From assembly GCF_000970025.1 (NCBI RefSeq), contig NZ_CP009528.1, forward strand, positions 2,033,168-2,097,167: DNA of 64,000 nucleotides. The letters run 5' to 3'. Shown one piece after another: positions 34,824-43,639 of the stretch (position 1 is the first letter of the stretch; each line of letters starts with the position of its first letter). The notes beneath the pieces are model-generated. The model was not told the origin of the DNA and did no database searches. It was given only the letters and a program-made list of their open reading frames with translations. The position numbers and the translations under genes are program-made. The DNA comes from Methanosarcina barkeri MS (lineage in GTDB: Archaea; Halobacteriota; Methanosarcinia; Methanosarcinales; Methanosarcinaceae).

Positions 34824-35636
34824 CTACTTCTTGATGCTCCATAGCTTTCTGTTATCCTGTTTTGTGCTTTCAAGCTCACCCCTTTCCGTTAGATCGCTTA
34901 AAATTTTTAAAAGTTCAGTTTCCTTGAGATCCAGTTCATACCTGTGCTTAAACTCGGCTATAATTTGAGAGAGATCGAGGGTCCTATTCTGAATAATTTT
35001 TTCTGCAAACCCTGCCAGATCTTCATACCTGGCCCAGGGGTAAATGATCCAGCGCCATTTGAGAACCTTCTGGGCATAAAAATCAGGCGTGAAATTCGAG
35101 GAGATTTTATGCTGGAGCACTGCAGTCCTGACAGATGCAGGATTAAGGTTTAAAACGTAATCTACTGCAAGATTAAGTGTCTCGCCTGTATCGGTTACGT
35201 CATCGAGAATCAAGATTTTTTTTCCTGTTATATCCACAGGAATAGGGAATTTTATCCTTGCTTCTTCCCGCATGTCCGCAGCTCTTGAGTAGTGTTCAAT
35301 CTTCATTGAGGTAAGGTCATTGAAGAGTAAAAAATCGGAAACCAGCCTTCCAGGCACATAGCCTCCTCTCCCTATAGCAACAATCAGGTCAGGCATATAG
35401 CCAGAAGCTTTGACCTTTTGGGCAAGAATTCTGGAAAGCCGCAAGACTTCATTAAAGCTTATAAGCTCACACCTGAATGAGTCCTTTTCTGTCTGGCCTT
35501 GGGATTGTTGAGATTGAATTTTTCTTTCCTGCGTCAGATAAATCGCCTTCTTAATGCATGTTTTATAACCTGCTGGTAGCGAATTGACGGATACTTTATA
35601 AAGAGAAATAAGATCCTTTTCTAGCCAGTTTAACAA
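34824..35636 (-). CDS. Phosphoribosyltransferase (COG2236-like) with C-terminal winged-helix-like tail
   Basis: A 270-residue protein. The core (about 55-215) is a type I phosphoribosyltransferase: ISFNEVLRLSRILAQKVKAS, PDLIVAIGRGGYVPGR, and the PRPP motif ILILDDVTDTGETL (142-155). Related archaeal enzymes are annotated as purine/xanthine salvage transferases, but the base is not certain. The first ~50 residues are less conserved and a later start is possible. The C-terminal ~60 residues (LLKILSDLTERGELESTKQD) look like a small helical or winged-helix module. Confidence 0.8.
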   Translation of the reverse strand: MLNWLEKDLISLYKVSVNSLPAGYKTCIKKAIYLTQERKIQSQQSQGQTEKDSFRCELISFNEVLRLSRILAQKVKASGYMPDLIVAIGRGGYVPGRLVSDFLLFNDLTSMKIEHYSRAADMREEARIKFPIPVDITGKKILILDDVTDTGETLNLAVDYVLNLNPASVRTAVLQHKISSNFTPDFYAQKVLKWRWIIYPWARYEDLAGFAEKIIQNRTLDLSQIIAEFKHRYELDLKETELLKILSDLTERGELESTKQDNRKLWSIKK

Positions 35637-35874
35637 TTTTATCTAACGAGTTTATCAGTTTAATGACTTATTAATCCGTCTGAAAGCTCACTATTACCTG
35701 AAAATATTTGAATCCAGGAAAACATAAATAAAGAGTATCTGGAAAATAAGTGAGAAAAATAAAGTAGAGTAGGAATTGACAAAAATGAAATACTTTTTGA
35801 GAATAATATGTACTGAAACTCTTCTCGCAAGTCTTTTATGAGAAGGTCTAACCACTGTAAAGGAGTCTTATGCC

Positions 35875-36771
35875 ATGTTTTCAAAGAAAGAAGACAAAAT
35901 GGTAAACTTGGGTTTAAATTCCGTTAGAGAAAGGTTTGACGAAGGAGTAAACAAGGCTCTCAGTTGTCTGACCGAAATCGGCATAGGCTATGTGAACGAG
36001 AGAAAAGAGCCAGAAGCTGAAAAAACGGTAGTTTCCATAAAGGAAATAGGAAAGGCTGCTGCTCGCCAGGGAATGGAGAATGCCGCAGTCAATGCTATTC
36101 AAGCCCTTGAAAAGCTGCTACAATGCTCAATGGAGCAGAATATGCAGGAAATGGATGTCCGAGTTCTACTTTCATTTGGAGCTATAGGAAAAATAGCTGC
36201 CAAACAGCAGATGGAAATGGTAGCCAAGCTAGCGGCTTCAGTTCTCGGGAAAAGCGGGAATACGGCAGCTCTCCTTAATAAGGAAAGAGAAACTATAGCA
36301 GTTATAATAGGACTTGGAGAAATCGGAAAAGCGGTTGCAGGGGTGAAGGTTCCAGATTTTTCGGAAAATGCGGCAATATGTATCTCATGCCTTGGGGATA
36401 TTGGAAAACTTACGGCTCAGAAGAACCTTGAAGAAGCTGCAGTGGGAATAGAGCTTATGCTTCAGGAAATGGCTGCCGCAGCCATGAATGAAAATCTCCA
36501 GAATACGGTAATAAATATCGCAAGCTCTATTGAAGAAGTTGGAAAAAAAGCTGAGGATGAAAACATGGAAAGTGCGATTCTCCAGGCAGCCTCTGCCCTC
36601 CAGACCATTGTGAGCAATTCAGGAAACAGATATCTGAACGATGCTTCAATTGCAGCTAAGATAGCCCTTGAATCCTTCAATGAACTCGATATCATAAATG
36701 ATGAAGCTAATATAAAAAAGATAGAAGCAATAAGGGAAACGATGAGGGCGCTCTGGGTGGATTCAAAATAA
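35875..36771 (+). CDS. Alpha-helical repeat protein of unknown function
   Basis: A 298-residue, Ala/Glu/Ile-rich protein built of about six to seven loose ~38-residue helical repeats, each with a core like EIGKAA..xxMENAAVxAIxxL (IKEIGKAAARQGMENAAVNA; LGEIGKAVAGV; LGDIGKLTAQKNLEEAAVGI; IEEVGKKAEDENMESAILQA). No signal peptide, membrane segment or catalytic motif. It probably forms a solenoid scaffold. No functional assignment is possible. It stands alone, convergent with porB. Confidence 0.72.
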   Translation: MFSKKEDKMVNLGLNSVRERFDEGVNKALSCLTEIGIGYVNERKEPEAEKTVVSIKEIGKAAARQGMENAAVNAIQALEKLLQCSMEQNMQEMDVRVLLSFGAIGKIAAKQQMEMVAKLAASVLGKSGNTAALLNKERETIAVIIGLGEIGKAVAGVKVPDFSENAAICISCLGDIGKLTAQKNLEEAAVGIELMLQEMAAAAMNENLQNTVINIASSIEEVGKKAEDENMESAILQAASALQTIVSNSGNRYLNDASIAAKIALESFNELDIINDEANIKKIEAIRETMRALWVDSK

Positions 36772-36798
36772 AAATTCAGGATACTGGAACTTCATTCT

Positions 36799-37689
36799 TC
36801 ACTGAAGCCCGAAATGTTTTATATTCCAGTCTGCCATGGCCTGAATCTTCTTTATTTCGTCTTCACCGCCTACCATGGTGAACAGGTGTTTGAACCTTTT
36901 CTGGACTCTCAGATATTCTTCGACTGGCCTTGGGTTCTTAATTTTCCTGACCTGGGTAATTTCCCCGTTTTCCATCTCATACATGGGCCAGAGACAGGTT
37001 TCAACTGCAAGTTTAGCAATCTCCAGGGTCTTTGAGGTATCAAAGCCCCAGCCTGTTGTACACGGAGCATGGGCATGGATGTAGGTGGGACCCATGACTT
37101 CAGTTGCTTTCTTGACCTTACGAATCATGTCTCTTGGGAAACCTATGGAAGTCGTAGCCACATATGGAGAGCCATGAGCTGCCATAATGGCAGGCATATT
37201 CTTCTTAGGGCGCGGGTTTCCAAAGGAGAATTTCCCGGGTGGAGTGGTCGTTGTGCTTGCATCATAGGGCGTTCCACTGCTGCGCTGGACTCCAGTGTTC
37301 ATATACGCTTCGTTGTCCATACAGACGTAGGTAAAATCGTGGCCCCGCTCAAACGCACCTGAAATAGCTCCGAAGCCTATATCCATAGTAGCGCCATCGC
37401 CTGCAATAACTATAATCTTAGTATCTTTCTTTTTGCCAAGGGCTTTTAAGCCAGCTTCGATCCCTGAAGCTACTGCAGCCCCGTTTTCAAAGAGGGAGTG
37501 GATCCAGGGAACCTGCCATGAAGACAGCGGAAAAGGCGTACTTGTAACTTCCAGGCAGCCAGTAGGGTTAACAACAATGCTGTCAGGGCCTGCTCCCATA
37601 AGTGTAAATTTTGCAGCAAAAGCATCACAACAACCCGGACAGGCACTATGCCCGGATGTGATATACGTTTTCGGTGCAGTTCTACTCAT
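36799..37689 (-). CDS. porB: Pyruvate:ferredoxin oxidoreductase, beta subunit (PorB), standing alone
   Basis: TPP-binding subunit of 296 residues. Visible: [11 protein letters not shown] with cluster cysteines, NPTGCLEV, the TPP/Mg motif [20 protein letters not shown]...DNEAYMNTG, and HAPCTTGW near residue 210. It interconverts pyruvate and acetyl-CoA with ferredoxin, together with alpha, gamma and delta subunits. Those subunits are absent here: only a 22-codon tail likely from porA lies upstream, carrying the GGAGG that serves porB. The protein itself is intact. It may be a duplicate of a complete por operon elsewhere or the survivor of a deletion. Confidence 0.9.
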   Translation of the reverse strand: MSRTAPKTYITSGHSACPGCCDAFAAKFTLMGAGPDSIVVNPTGCLEVTSTPFPLSSWQVPWIHSLFENGAAVASGIEAGLKALGKKKDTKIIVIAGDGATMDIGFGAISGAFERGHDFTYVCMDNEAYMNTGVQRSSGTPYDASTTTTPPGKFSFGNPRPKKNMPAIMAAHGSPYVATTSIGFPRDMIRKVKKATEVMGPTYIHAHAPCTTGWGFDTSKTLEIAKLAVETCLWPMYEMENGEITQVRKIKNPRPVEEYLRVQKRFKHLFTMVGGEDEIKKIQAMADWNIKHFGLQ

Positions 37690-37691
37690 TA

Positions 37692-37757
37692 CTATGCCTC
37701 CTTAAGACCCAGGAGCCGGCTTTCAAGCGAAACTCGGAGCTTTGCATCCTGAATTCT
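37692..37757 (-). pseudogene. Probable 3' remnant of porA
   Basis: Twenty-two codons open on the minus strand: [21 protein letters not shown], stop (TAG), ending two bases before the porB ATG and containing its Shine-Dalgarno (AAGGAGGC). This is how the end of porA would sit in a porG-D-A-B operon, so I infer a deleted porA. A TGA (37760-37758) closes the frame upstream and non-coding repeats follow. The identity as PorA is an inference from position and character, not a search. Confidence 0.6.
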
Positions 37758-37837
37758 TCAATCCCCTTGCATATTTTCAATAACTTTGCAGTGCTATTCA
37801 TCGACTGCCCCAACCCCCAGACCTGCAACAGCCGGAC

Positions 37838-38004
37838 AACAATCAGTTAAGGGTACAACTTAACAACCAGTTAAGGGTACAACTTAACAACCAGTTAAGG
37901 GCACAACTTAACAACCAGTTAAGGGTACAACTTAACAACCAGTTAAGGGTACAACTTAACAACCAGTTAAGGGCACAACTTAACAACCAGCTAAGGGCAC
38001 AACA
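37838..38004. repeat. Seven tandem 24-bp repeats upstream of porB
   Basis: Seven contiguous copies of a 24-base unit (aaccagttaagggtacaact + taac), differing mainly at t/c in ggg[t/c]ac. They occupy the place where porA would be expected. The rest of 37758-38505 shows no supportable gene. Confidence 0.92.
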
Positions 38005-38505
38005 GATCTTAATGATAAACAAATCTTGATAGAATCTAAATGTTACAATGAGTCTTATGGTATCTTGGTAGTGTGTTAGTGATACGGGGAACTTCCGTCT
38101 TGTGAAAACGAAGGACTTTCATCGAAGGACTTTCATCAAAAGTATAACAAATCAAAAACAAATCAAAAGAACGGCAAGAAGAAGTCCAGAGGCGCTGAAT
38201 CCACTTACTGCATCCCCCAACACAGCCTCTCCGAAATATTATGCTCCCCCAAACATGTTTATTCGAAGAGAAGGATCAGCGGCCTCAGGATATTCTTTTA
38301 TTCGATGATACCCCATTTATCCCCTTATTCCAGAATATACGAGTAGCATAAATTATTTTAAATTAATTATACAAAAAATTGCTTTCAAGCAAATATTATT
38401 CCCGGACAAAAAATTATAAGCCAAAACAGTTTCAAAAAAATGCCCTGTAATATATCCGTCTGCAGGTCTCCAATCAAAAGTAGTATTTTTCACAATTTTT
38501 CCCCC

Positions 38506-38691
38506 TCAACCTATTATCTTATCCTTAACTTCATCCATGTTGGCAATTTTGGTTATCACCTTTGAATCAATTTCCACTTTTACTTCTGTAATTTCCCTCA
38601 TCAGCATTCCGATTTCAAGTTCATCGTAAATACCAGAAACGATTCCATGATGGTCAAGAGAACGTGTTGTAACAAGCATAATGAAAATCAA
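38506..38691 (-). pseudogene. N-terminal relic of an IS1634/DUF4277-type transposase
   Basis: Sixty-one codons starting MIFIMLVTTRSLDHHGIVSG then IYDELEIG, which resembles the DUF4277 N-terminus of IS1634-like transposases. After that, MLMREITEVKVEIDSKVITK does not match and the frame stops, suggesting an internal deletion joining two ends. The inverted-repeat end acatctgcggaaag lies 55 bases upstream (38746-38759), consistent with an element boundary. Moderate confidence. Confidence 0.6.
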
Positions 38692-39159
38692 AGTAATATA
38701 TAATGTTATTTTATATATTAATTAAAAAATAGATAAATTTGTCAGACATCTGCGGAAAGACAGGTAAAAAATATAGAGTGGGAAAACAAAATTATAATTG
38801 CTATTAATGATAAAGCATATTCTATCATTTCTCAAATATATTCTTTTATATATATAAATTTCTTATAATAGTAAATTTTAACTATTATTGTCTTTGCTAT
38901 TATTGTCTTTGTCTTGATTTTTGTCGACGCAGGCGAAAGCTTAGTACTTCTTAAAAACGTACAACTGTTAATCCTAATTCAATTGTTTTTCTGTCCCAGT
39001 ATTGTAATATAATTGTGTTTTTGTGATGAGTACGGGTTGAGGAAGATATTTCCAGATTAGCTTCCTTCAAAGGAATTACCAGAATAAGTGCAAATTATAT
39101 GGATGTCTGGAAACCGGAATGTTTCGATTTATTTAATTTGGAGAGTAGGTGAAAAAATA
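38692..39159. other. AT-rich intergenic region with a solo element end
   Basis: Contains acatctgcggaaag at 38746-38759 (same end sequence as the 33.7-kb MITE) and a tandem tattattgtctttg pair near 38881-38912. The promoter of the ABC operon is expected near 38960-39080. No gene seen. Confidence 0.55.
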
Positions 39160-40026
39160 ATGGAAATTGAAATTAAAGATCTTTCAAAAGCATACAGGCC
39201 GGAAAAACCCGTACTTTCAGGAATCAATCTCGAGTTTCGACCTCCTTCTATTGTTGGGCTAATAGGACCAAATGGGGCAGGGAAGACTACTTTTATGAAA
39301 ATCCTTGTCCGTCAGATCCTTGCATCGACCGGGTCAATAAAAATTGACGGGACGGACATAAGCAAAAGCGAGAACGACCTTAAGAATCATCTTGGGTACC
39401 TGCCCCAGGAATTTGGCCTTTATGAAGAACTGACCGTATACCAGTTCCTGGATTATATGGCGCTTTTAAAAGGTCTGGGTCTTGAAAAAGAAAAAAGGAT
39501 AAAAAATTGCATAGAAAAAACCGGGCTCTCCGAAAAGAAAAATTCCAGAATAAGGACTCTTTCAGGGGGGCAAAAGCAAAGAGTTGGAATTGCACAGGCG
39601 CTTTTGAATGATCCCGAACTTTTGATTGTTGACGAGCCTACTGTTGGGCTTGACCCGGCTGAAAGGGTAAGATTTCGAAACCTTCTGGCCGAAAATGCGA
39701 ACCACAGGCTTGTGCTTCTCTCAACTCACATTATTGAAGACGTGGAATCGATTTGCAACCGGCTAATTGTCCTGTACAGGGGTGAAATCCTTTTTGACGG
39801 AAACCCTGTAGAACTGATTAAAAAGGCTGCAGGGCATGTCGGTGTGCTCGACTCTGACTGTGAAGCTGGCCCTGATATTGAAACGGACTGTATAGTGACC
39901 TCAAGGCTTATCACAGAAACCGGAGCCCAGTATAGAATTGTAGGAGATAAGCTTCCTTCCGGCATAAAACCCGTAATCCCTTCGCTTGAAGATGCTTATA
40001 TGTATTTGATTACACAGAGCGGATGA
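39160..40026 (+). CDS. ABC transporter ATP-binding protein
   Basis: A 288-residue ATPase with Walker A GPNGAGKTTF, Q-loop LPQEFGLY, signature LSGGQKQRVG, Walker B LLIVDEPTVGLDP and H-loop LSTHI. The C-terminal ~80 residues are an extra domain typical of export ATPases. Start ATG 39160 follows GGTG; the frame is open from 39088 but that extension is not ABC-like. It overlaps or abuts the following membrane gene and forms an ABC-2 exporter with the next two genes. Confidence 0.93.
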   Translation: MEIEIKDLSKAYRPEKPVLSGINLEFRPPSIVGLIGPNGAGKTTFMKILVRQILASTGSIKIDGTDISKSENDLKNHLGYLPQEFGLYEELTVYQFLDYMALLKGLGLEKEKRIKNCIEKTGLSEKKNSRIRTLSGGQKQRVGIAQALLNDPELLIVDEPTVGLDPAERVRFRNLLAENANHRLVLLSTHIIEDVESICNRLIVLYRGEILFDGNPVELIKKAAGHVGVLDSDCEAGPDIETDCIVTSRLITETGAQYRIVGDKLPSGIKPVIPSLEDAYMYLITQSG

Positions 40027-40037
40027 GAGGGTGTAAA

Positions 40038-42314
40038 ATGGCAAATCGAATTCCTTTTTTGTCAGGCTTCTCCTTTCTTTTCAATGAAATCAGGCTGATT
40101 TCCAGATCAAAGCTGGCACTGATGTCCATATTCCTGACTGTCCTGGCTACAGTACTGGGGCTGAAAGCTATCGATTATACGAATGAGCGTAGTCTGGTGG
40201 GGCTTGCAAAAACCTCTTTTACCGTAGCTCTCGGACCTGCACAATACGCAGCAATAGCCGGTTCCCTGCTCTTTGCAGTGCTGACGCTTATGCTGCTGAG
40301 CAAGGACCACCGACATAACAGCACGAGCCTTTTGAACACATCCTGTAATTATTCTTAGCTGCTGGTATTCCGTACGGCAGCAATCCTCTCCATCGGGATT
40401 TTTACAGTAGTGCTGGGGGGAATTGCCTTATATGCAGTCCAGGTATTTGTCCTGAAAATTACCTTTGATCCTGTAGTTTCTCTGTCCAGTCTGCTAGTAA
40501 TTACGCTTGCAGGAATCTTTTTTACAGTCCTGATCTGCAGTGGACTTTACCTGATTACGGAAAACCTGGATATCTCTTTTCTTGCATACTGTATTCTTTT
40601 TTTCATGAGTATAGGTAGCTCAAATTACCTGTTAAAATGGGTTCAGACTTCGGCGGTGATGTATTCTGACTTCGGAGGAATCCTCCCGGTTTTTAAGTTT
40701 GTTCTCTACAACCGTCTTCTCTGGACTTTTGTTTCCACCGGGATTTTTACCGTCGGGCTGCTGTGCAGAAGACGATATGAATTAAATTTGAGTTTGTCTT
40801 TGAAGCTCAATGCAAAGCAGCTCTGGATTCCTGTTCTGGTCCTGCTGCTTCTGGGCGCTTCTCTTTTTGTCTATATCAATGAACCTTATATTAACCGAAA
40901 TGACAGTGTATTCAAAACCGAACTTAAGGCAAATGAAAATGTAAAACTAACTCATGTTTCCTCGAATGTTCAGTTCTTTCCTGTAAACCAGAGCCTTTCA
41001 GCCAGGGTACTCTATGAATTTGAAAAAGAATCGGGCACTGAATACATTGATTTTATCACAAATGCAGGAATTCATATAAAAAAACTTACTGTTGATGGAG
41101 TTGAGGCTCCCAATTCCTTAAAGAGGATAAAAGGAACGGACAGGGTACGTTTGGAAGTCCCTGCCGAATCAAGGAACGTTACCATAGATATTAGCTACGC
41201 AGGTAAACTCAAATATCCTTCTTCAATCGGCTTTCCCGGTTATATCTCAGAGGAGAGTATATACCTGCTGGAAAACTCACACTGGATTTTCGAACCTCTG
41301 ACCGGTTCACAAGATATGATAGAGATAAAGGGTTCTGTCACGGCTCCGAAGAACCTGGTAATGGTCGTTCCCGGGGAATTAACAGGAGTTCTGGAAGAAC
41401 ACGGCCGAAAAACCTGGGAATACAGTGCCCTTTCCAATGATTTTTCACCCGGAGTCTTTGCAGGGAACTATGAAGTAAAAAAGATGCTGGCTGGCAGTAC
41501 TGAGATCGAGTTATATTACAGTCCGAAACACAGGGCGTATATAGAAACCCTTGGGATTGAAAACTATTTAATAAATATTGTTTCCTATTATGAAAAAAAT
41601 ATAGGCAGCTATCCGTATCAGGAATACCCCTTAAAAATAGTAGAAAGTTCTATCTACAAGACCGGCGGACATTCAACCCTGAATATCGTAACGGTTTCAG
41701 AATATGTGTTTAACAGAGAACTGGACAGGGAAATTGGAGGAGATTCAGATAACTTTTCCTCTGATCTCACATCTCTTAAAGACATCACCTTTGTTGGGGA
41801 TATGGACCTGTTAGCCCATGAAATCGCTCATCAGTGGTGGGGAACAGGAGTTTTCGTGAAGGAAAATCCCCCCTGGTCTTCGGAAGGGCTTGCAGATTAC
41901 CTGGCCTACAAATACGTAACAGAAGAGTTTGGTTCCTATGCATCAGCATATATCCCTGCAATGTGGAAAGGCGGAGTAGATTCCATGGAAAACAGTTATT
42001 ACTATGCGAATCCGAAAATGCTGGAAAACCTGCCTGAGAAACAGAGACAAAAGTATGAAATGGAGACTCGAAAAATAGAACTTTATTCCCAGATGCCTAT
42101 GCTCTTGCTGAGAGCCGAAGAGCTGCTTGGGGAAGAGTCATTTTTTACGAAGTTATCGGATATTTATACGGATTACAGGTTTAAATCCCTTTCTTATGAG
42201 GAATTCATGCCTTCAATAGGGCTGAGCGAAGCCGAGCTTGATAAGGACCCGGTAAAGGGGAAAGAAACGGGGACGGAAGAAACAGCAGAAGGGGAGGCGG
42301 TTTTCGATGAATAA
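40038..42314 (+). CDS. ABC-2 permease / M1-family peptidase fusion with an in-frame TAG (pyrrolysine or nonsense)
   Basis: One continuous frame of 759 codons including stop, interrupted only by TAG at 40356-40358 (residue 107). Before it are two membrane helices; after it several more helices (to about residue 290), then an extracytoplasmic M1 metallopeptidase-like domain with HEIAH (594-598) and the third zinc ligand E616 in WSSEGLADY, exact M1 spacing. Bacterial permease/M1 fusions have this layout. In Methanosarcina UAG can encode pyrrolysine. The codon lies in NTSCNYS-X-LLVFRTAA between helices. A hairpin begins at the G of the TAG (40358-40381). No in-frame start with a Shine-Dalgarno follows; the first candidate is GTG 40410. 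Either UAG is read through or the protein is split and broken. GAGGGTG precedes ATG 40038; ATG 40023 is an alternative. Confidence 0.8.
40358..40381 (+). promoter_or_regulatory. Hairpin immediately 3' of the in-frame TAG
   Basis: GCTGC (40358-40362) pairs with GCAGC (40377-40381), followed by a T-G pair, a bulged G and GTA/TAC (40365-40367 with 40373-40375), closing a five-base loop. The position right after a UAG resembles the PYLIS-type structures proposed near pyrrolysine codons. Could be chance. Confidence 0.4.
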
Positions 42315-43080
42315 GCCCTCAACAAATAATTTCCCTAACAATAATTTCCCTAACCTGTTGAGAGTCTTGAAATATGAAGTTTTGAGGCTGGCATATAATA
42401 AAAAATATTTTTACATGGTCCTCATCGAGTCGCTATTTGCCTGTTACATCCTGATGAATTTTGTATTCGGGGGAAAAGACGGTACGGCTCCTTTCTCTAA
42501 ATGGACGTATTCGGAATTTCTCTCCCTTATAGGGCCACTTTTATCAGTCATCCTTGTTCTTTTCTGCATGTCCGTCTTTTCGGAAAAGGAAGTTGCGGTT
42601 CGAAATATCATATTTTCTACCCCGCTTTCCGAACCAAAATATTATCTGCTAAAAGCCTCGGCAATCACGGCTGTTTTCGTACTTGCTGCTTCTTTACCGA
42701 TTTTATTGAGCTTTGCGTATTATGCCCATTACTTTAATTTCTACGCTTATGCTGAGTTCACGCTTCCCTTACTGTTATTTCTGTTGCCTTCCCAGATCTT
42801 TGTACTGGGGCTTGCCCTGGCGGTCGGGAGATTCCATTCCAGACTGCTTTACCCTCTTTTGCCTCTTGTGCTGTTTCTGGGATTTTTTAATCCGAGGCTC
42901 CCTGCGTGGTTTGATCTTTTTGGGAATAATTTCCTTTCGTGGCCCCTACGCTGGTATTTGGGAGTCATGGAGGGTCCAATACCCTATATTCTGCCCGATG
43001 ATTTCCTCTACAGCAGATTGGTTTTCATATTTATGGGCGTCGTTATGTTTGCATTTGCCTGTAGAAGGTCTAAAACCTGA
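42307..43080 (+). CDS. ABC-2 type permease subunit
   Basis: A 257-residue membrane protein with six predicted helices (near 37-55, 70-90, 115-140, 148-170, 178-197 and 236-255). The cytoplasmic stretch SEKEVAVRNIIFSTPLSEPK between helices 2 and 3 is typical of ABC-2 exporters. It overlaps the preceding gene by eight bases. With the ATPase (39160) and the permease/peptidase fusion it forms one operon. The Asn-rich N-terminus (NNFPNNNFPN) comes from a small in-frame duplication. Confidence 0.85.
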   Translation: MNKPSTNNFPNNNFPNLLRVLKYEVLRLAYNKKYFYMVLIESLFACYILMNFVFGGKDGTAPFSKWTYSEFLSLIGPLLSVILVLFCMSVFSEKEVAVRNIIFSTPLSEPKYYLLKASAITAVFVLAASLPILLSFAYYAHYFNFYAYAEFTLPLLLFLLPSQIFVLGLALAVGRFHSRLLYPLLPLVLFLGFFNPRLPAWFDLFGNNFLSWPLRWYLGVMEGPIPYILPDDFLYSRLVFIFMGVVMFAFACRRSKT

Positions 43081-43217
43081 GTTTCGTCGTCTGTTCCTGC
43101 AGGCCTTGTCCTGGAATGCAGATGTGAATCTTATAATTATATTTTATACCTGATAGAAAATTTTTAATATTACTTAACCCAACAATACACCCCTTTTTTC
43201 ATTTATGGGGAGCAAAA

Positions 43218-43635
43218 ATGGAAATTTCCAGGCTTCTTGAAAAAATGGACCATTATTATCAAAAAAATTTAAAAGAATGTAAATTCTTAGAGGAATACAG
43301 AGATATTACCTGCAATGTCTTCCTCTATCTCAGGAAATTAATTCCATGGGCAATCCCATGATCTCTGAACTGGCAAAGACCATGGAGGTCAGCAAACCCT
43401 CTGCCAGCAACATGGTTTCTATAATGGCGGAAAAGGTCTGCTGAAAACAAAGGCTTCCATGAAAGATGGAAAGGTCTGCCTGTTTGAACTTGCCGATAAT
43501 GGAAAAAAGGTAGTTGAGATCGAATATTGGGCCGATATGAGGTTCTATGAAAAGATCCGGGAAATTCTGTATGAAGAAGAATTTGAGGTTATGGAGAGAC
43601 TCTTTGAGAATATAGCTAATGGCTTGATGAGGTAA
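43218..43635 (+). pseudogene. MarR-family regulator pseudogene (two frameshifts)
   Basis: Starts ATG 43218 after GGGGAGC: MEISRLLEKMDHYYQKNLKE, then reads into a stop at 43360. Shifting frame restores SMGNPMISELAKTMEVSKPS and ASNMVSIMAEK (winged-helix recognition region of MarR proteins), and a second shift near 43438 restores LLKTKASMKDGKVCLFELAD to the end at TAA 43635. Two single-base changes therefore broke the gene. It lies four bases before a MATE exporter, which it presumably once controlled. Confidence 0.82.
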
Positions 43636-43639
43636 AAGT

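Noticed and set aside
37838-38004. Regular direct repeats that could suggest a CRISPR array
   Set aside because: Units are contiguous with no unique spacers, and no cas genes are present. The same holds for all other arrays in the window.
38102-38308. 68-codon frame between the 24-bp repeats and the transposase relic
   Set aside because: Low-complexity Ser/Arg/Thr composition, no ribosome-binding site and no recognisable motif.
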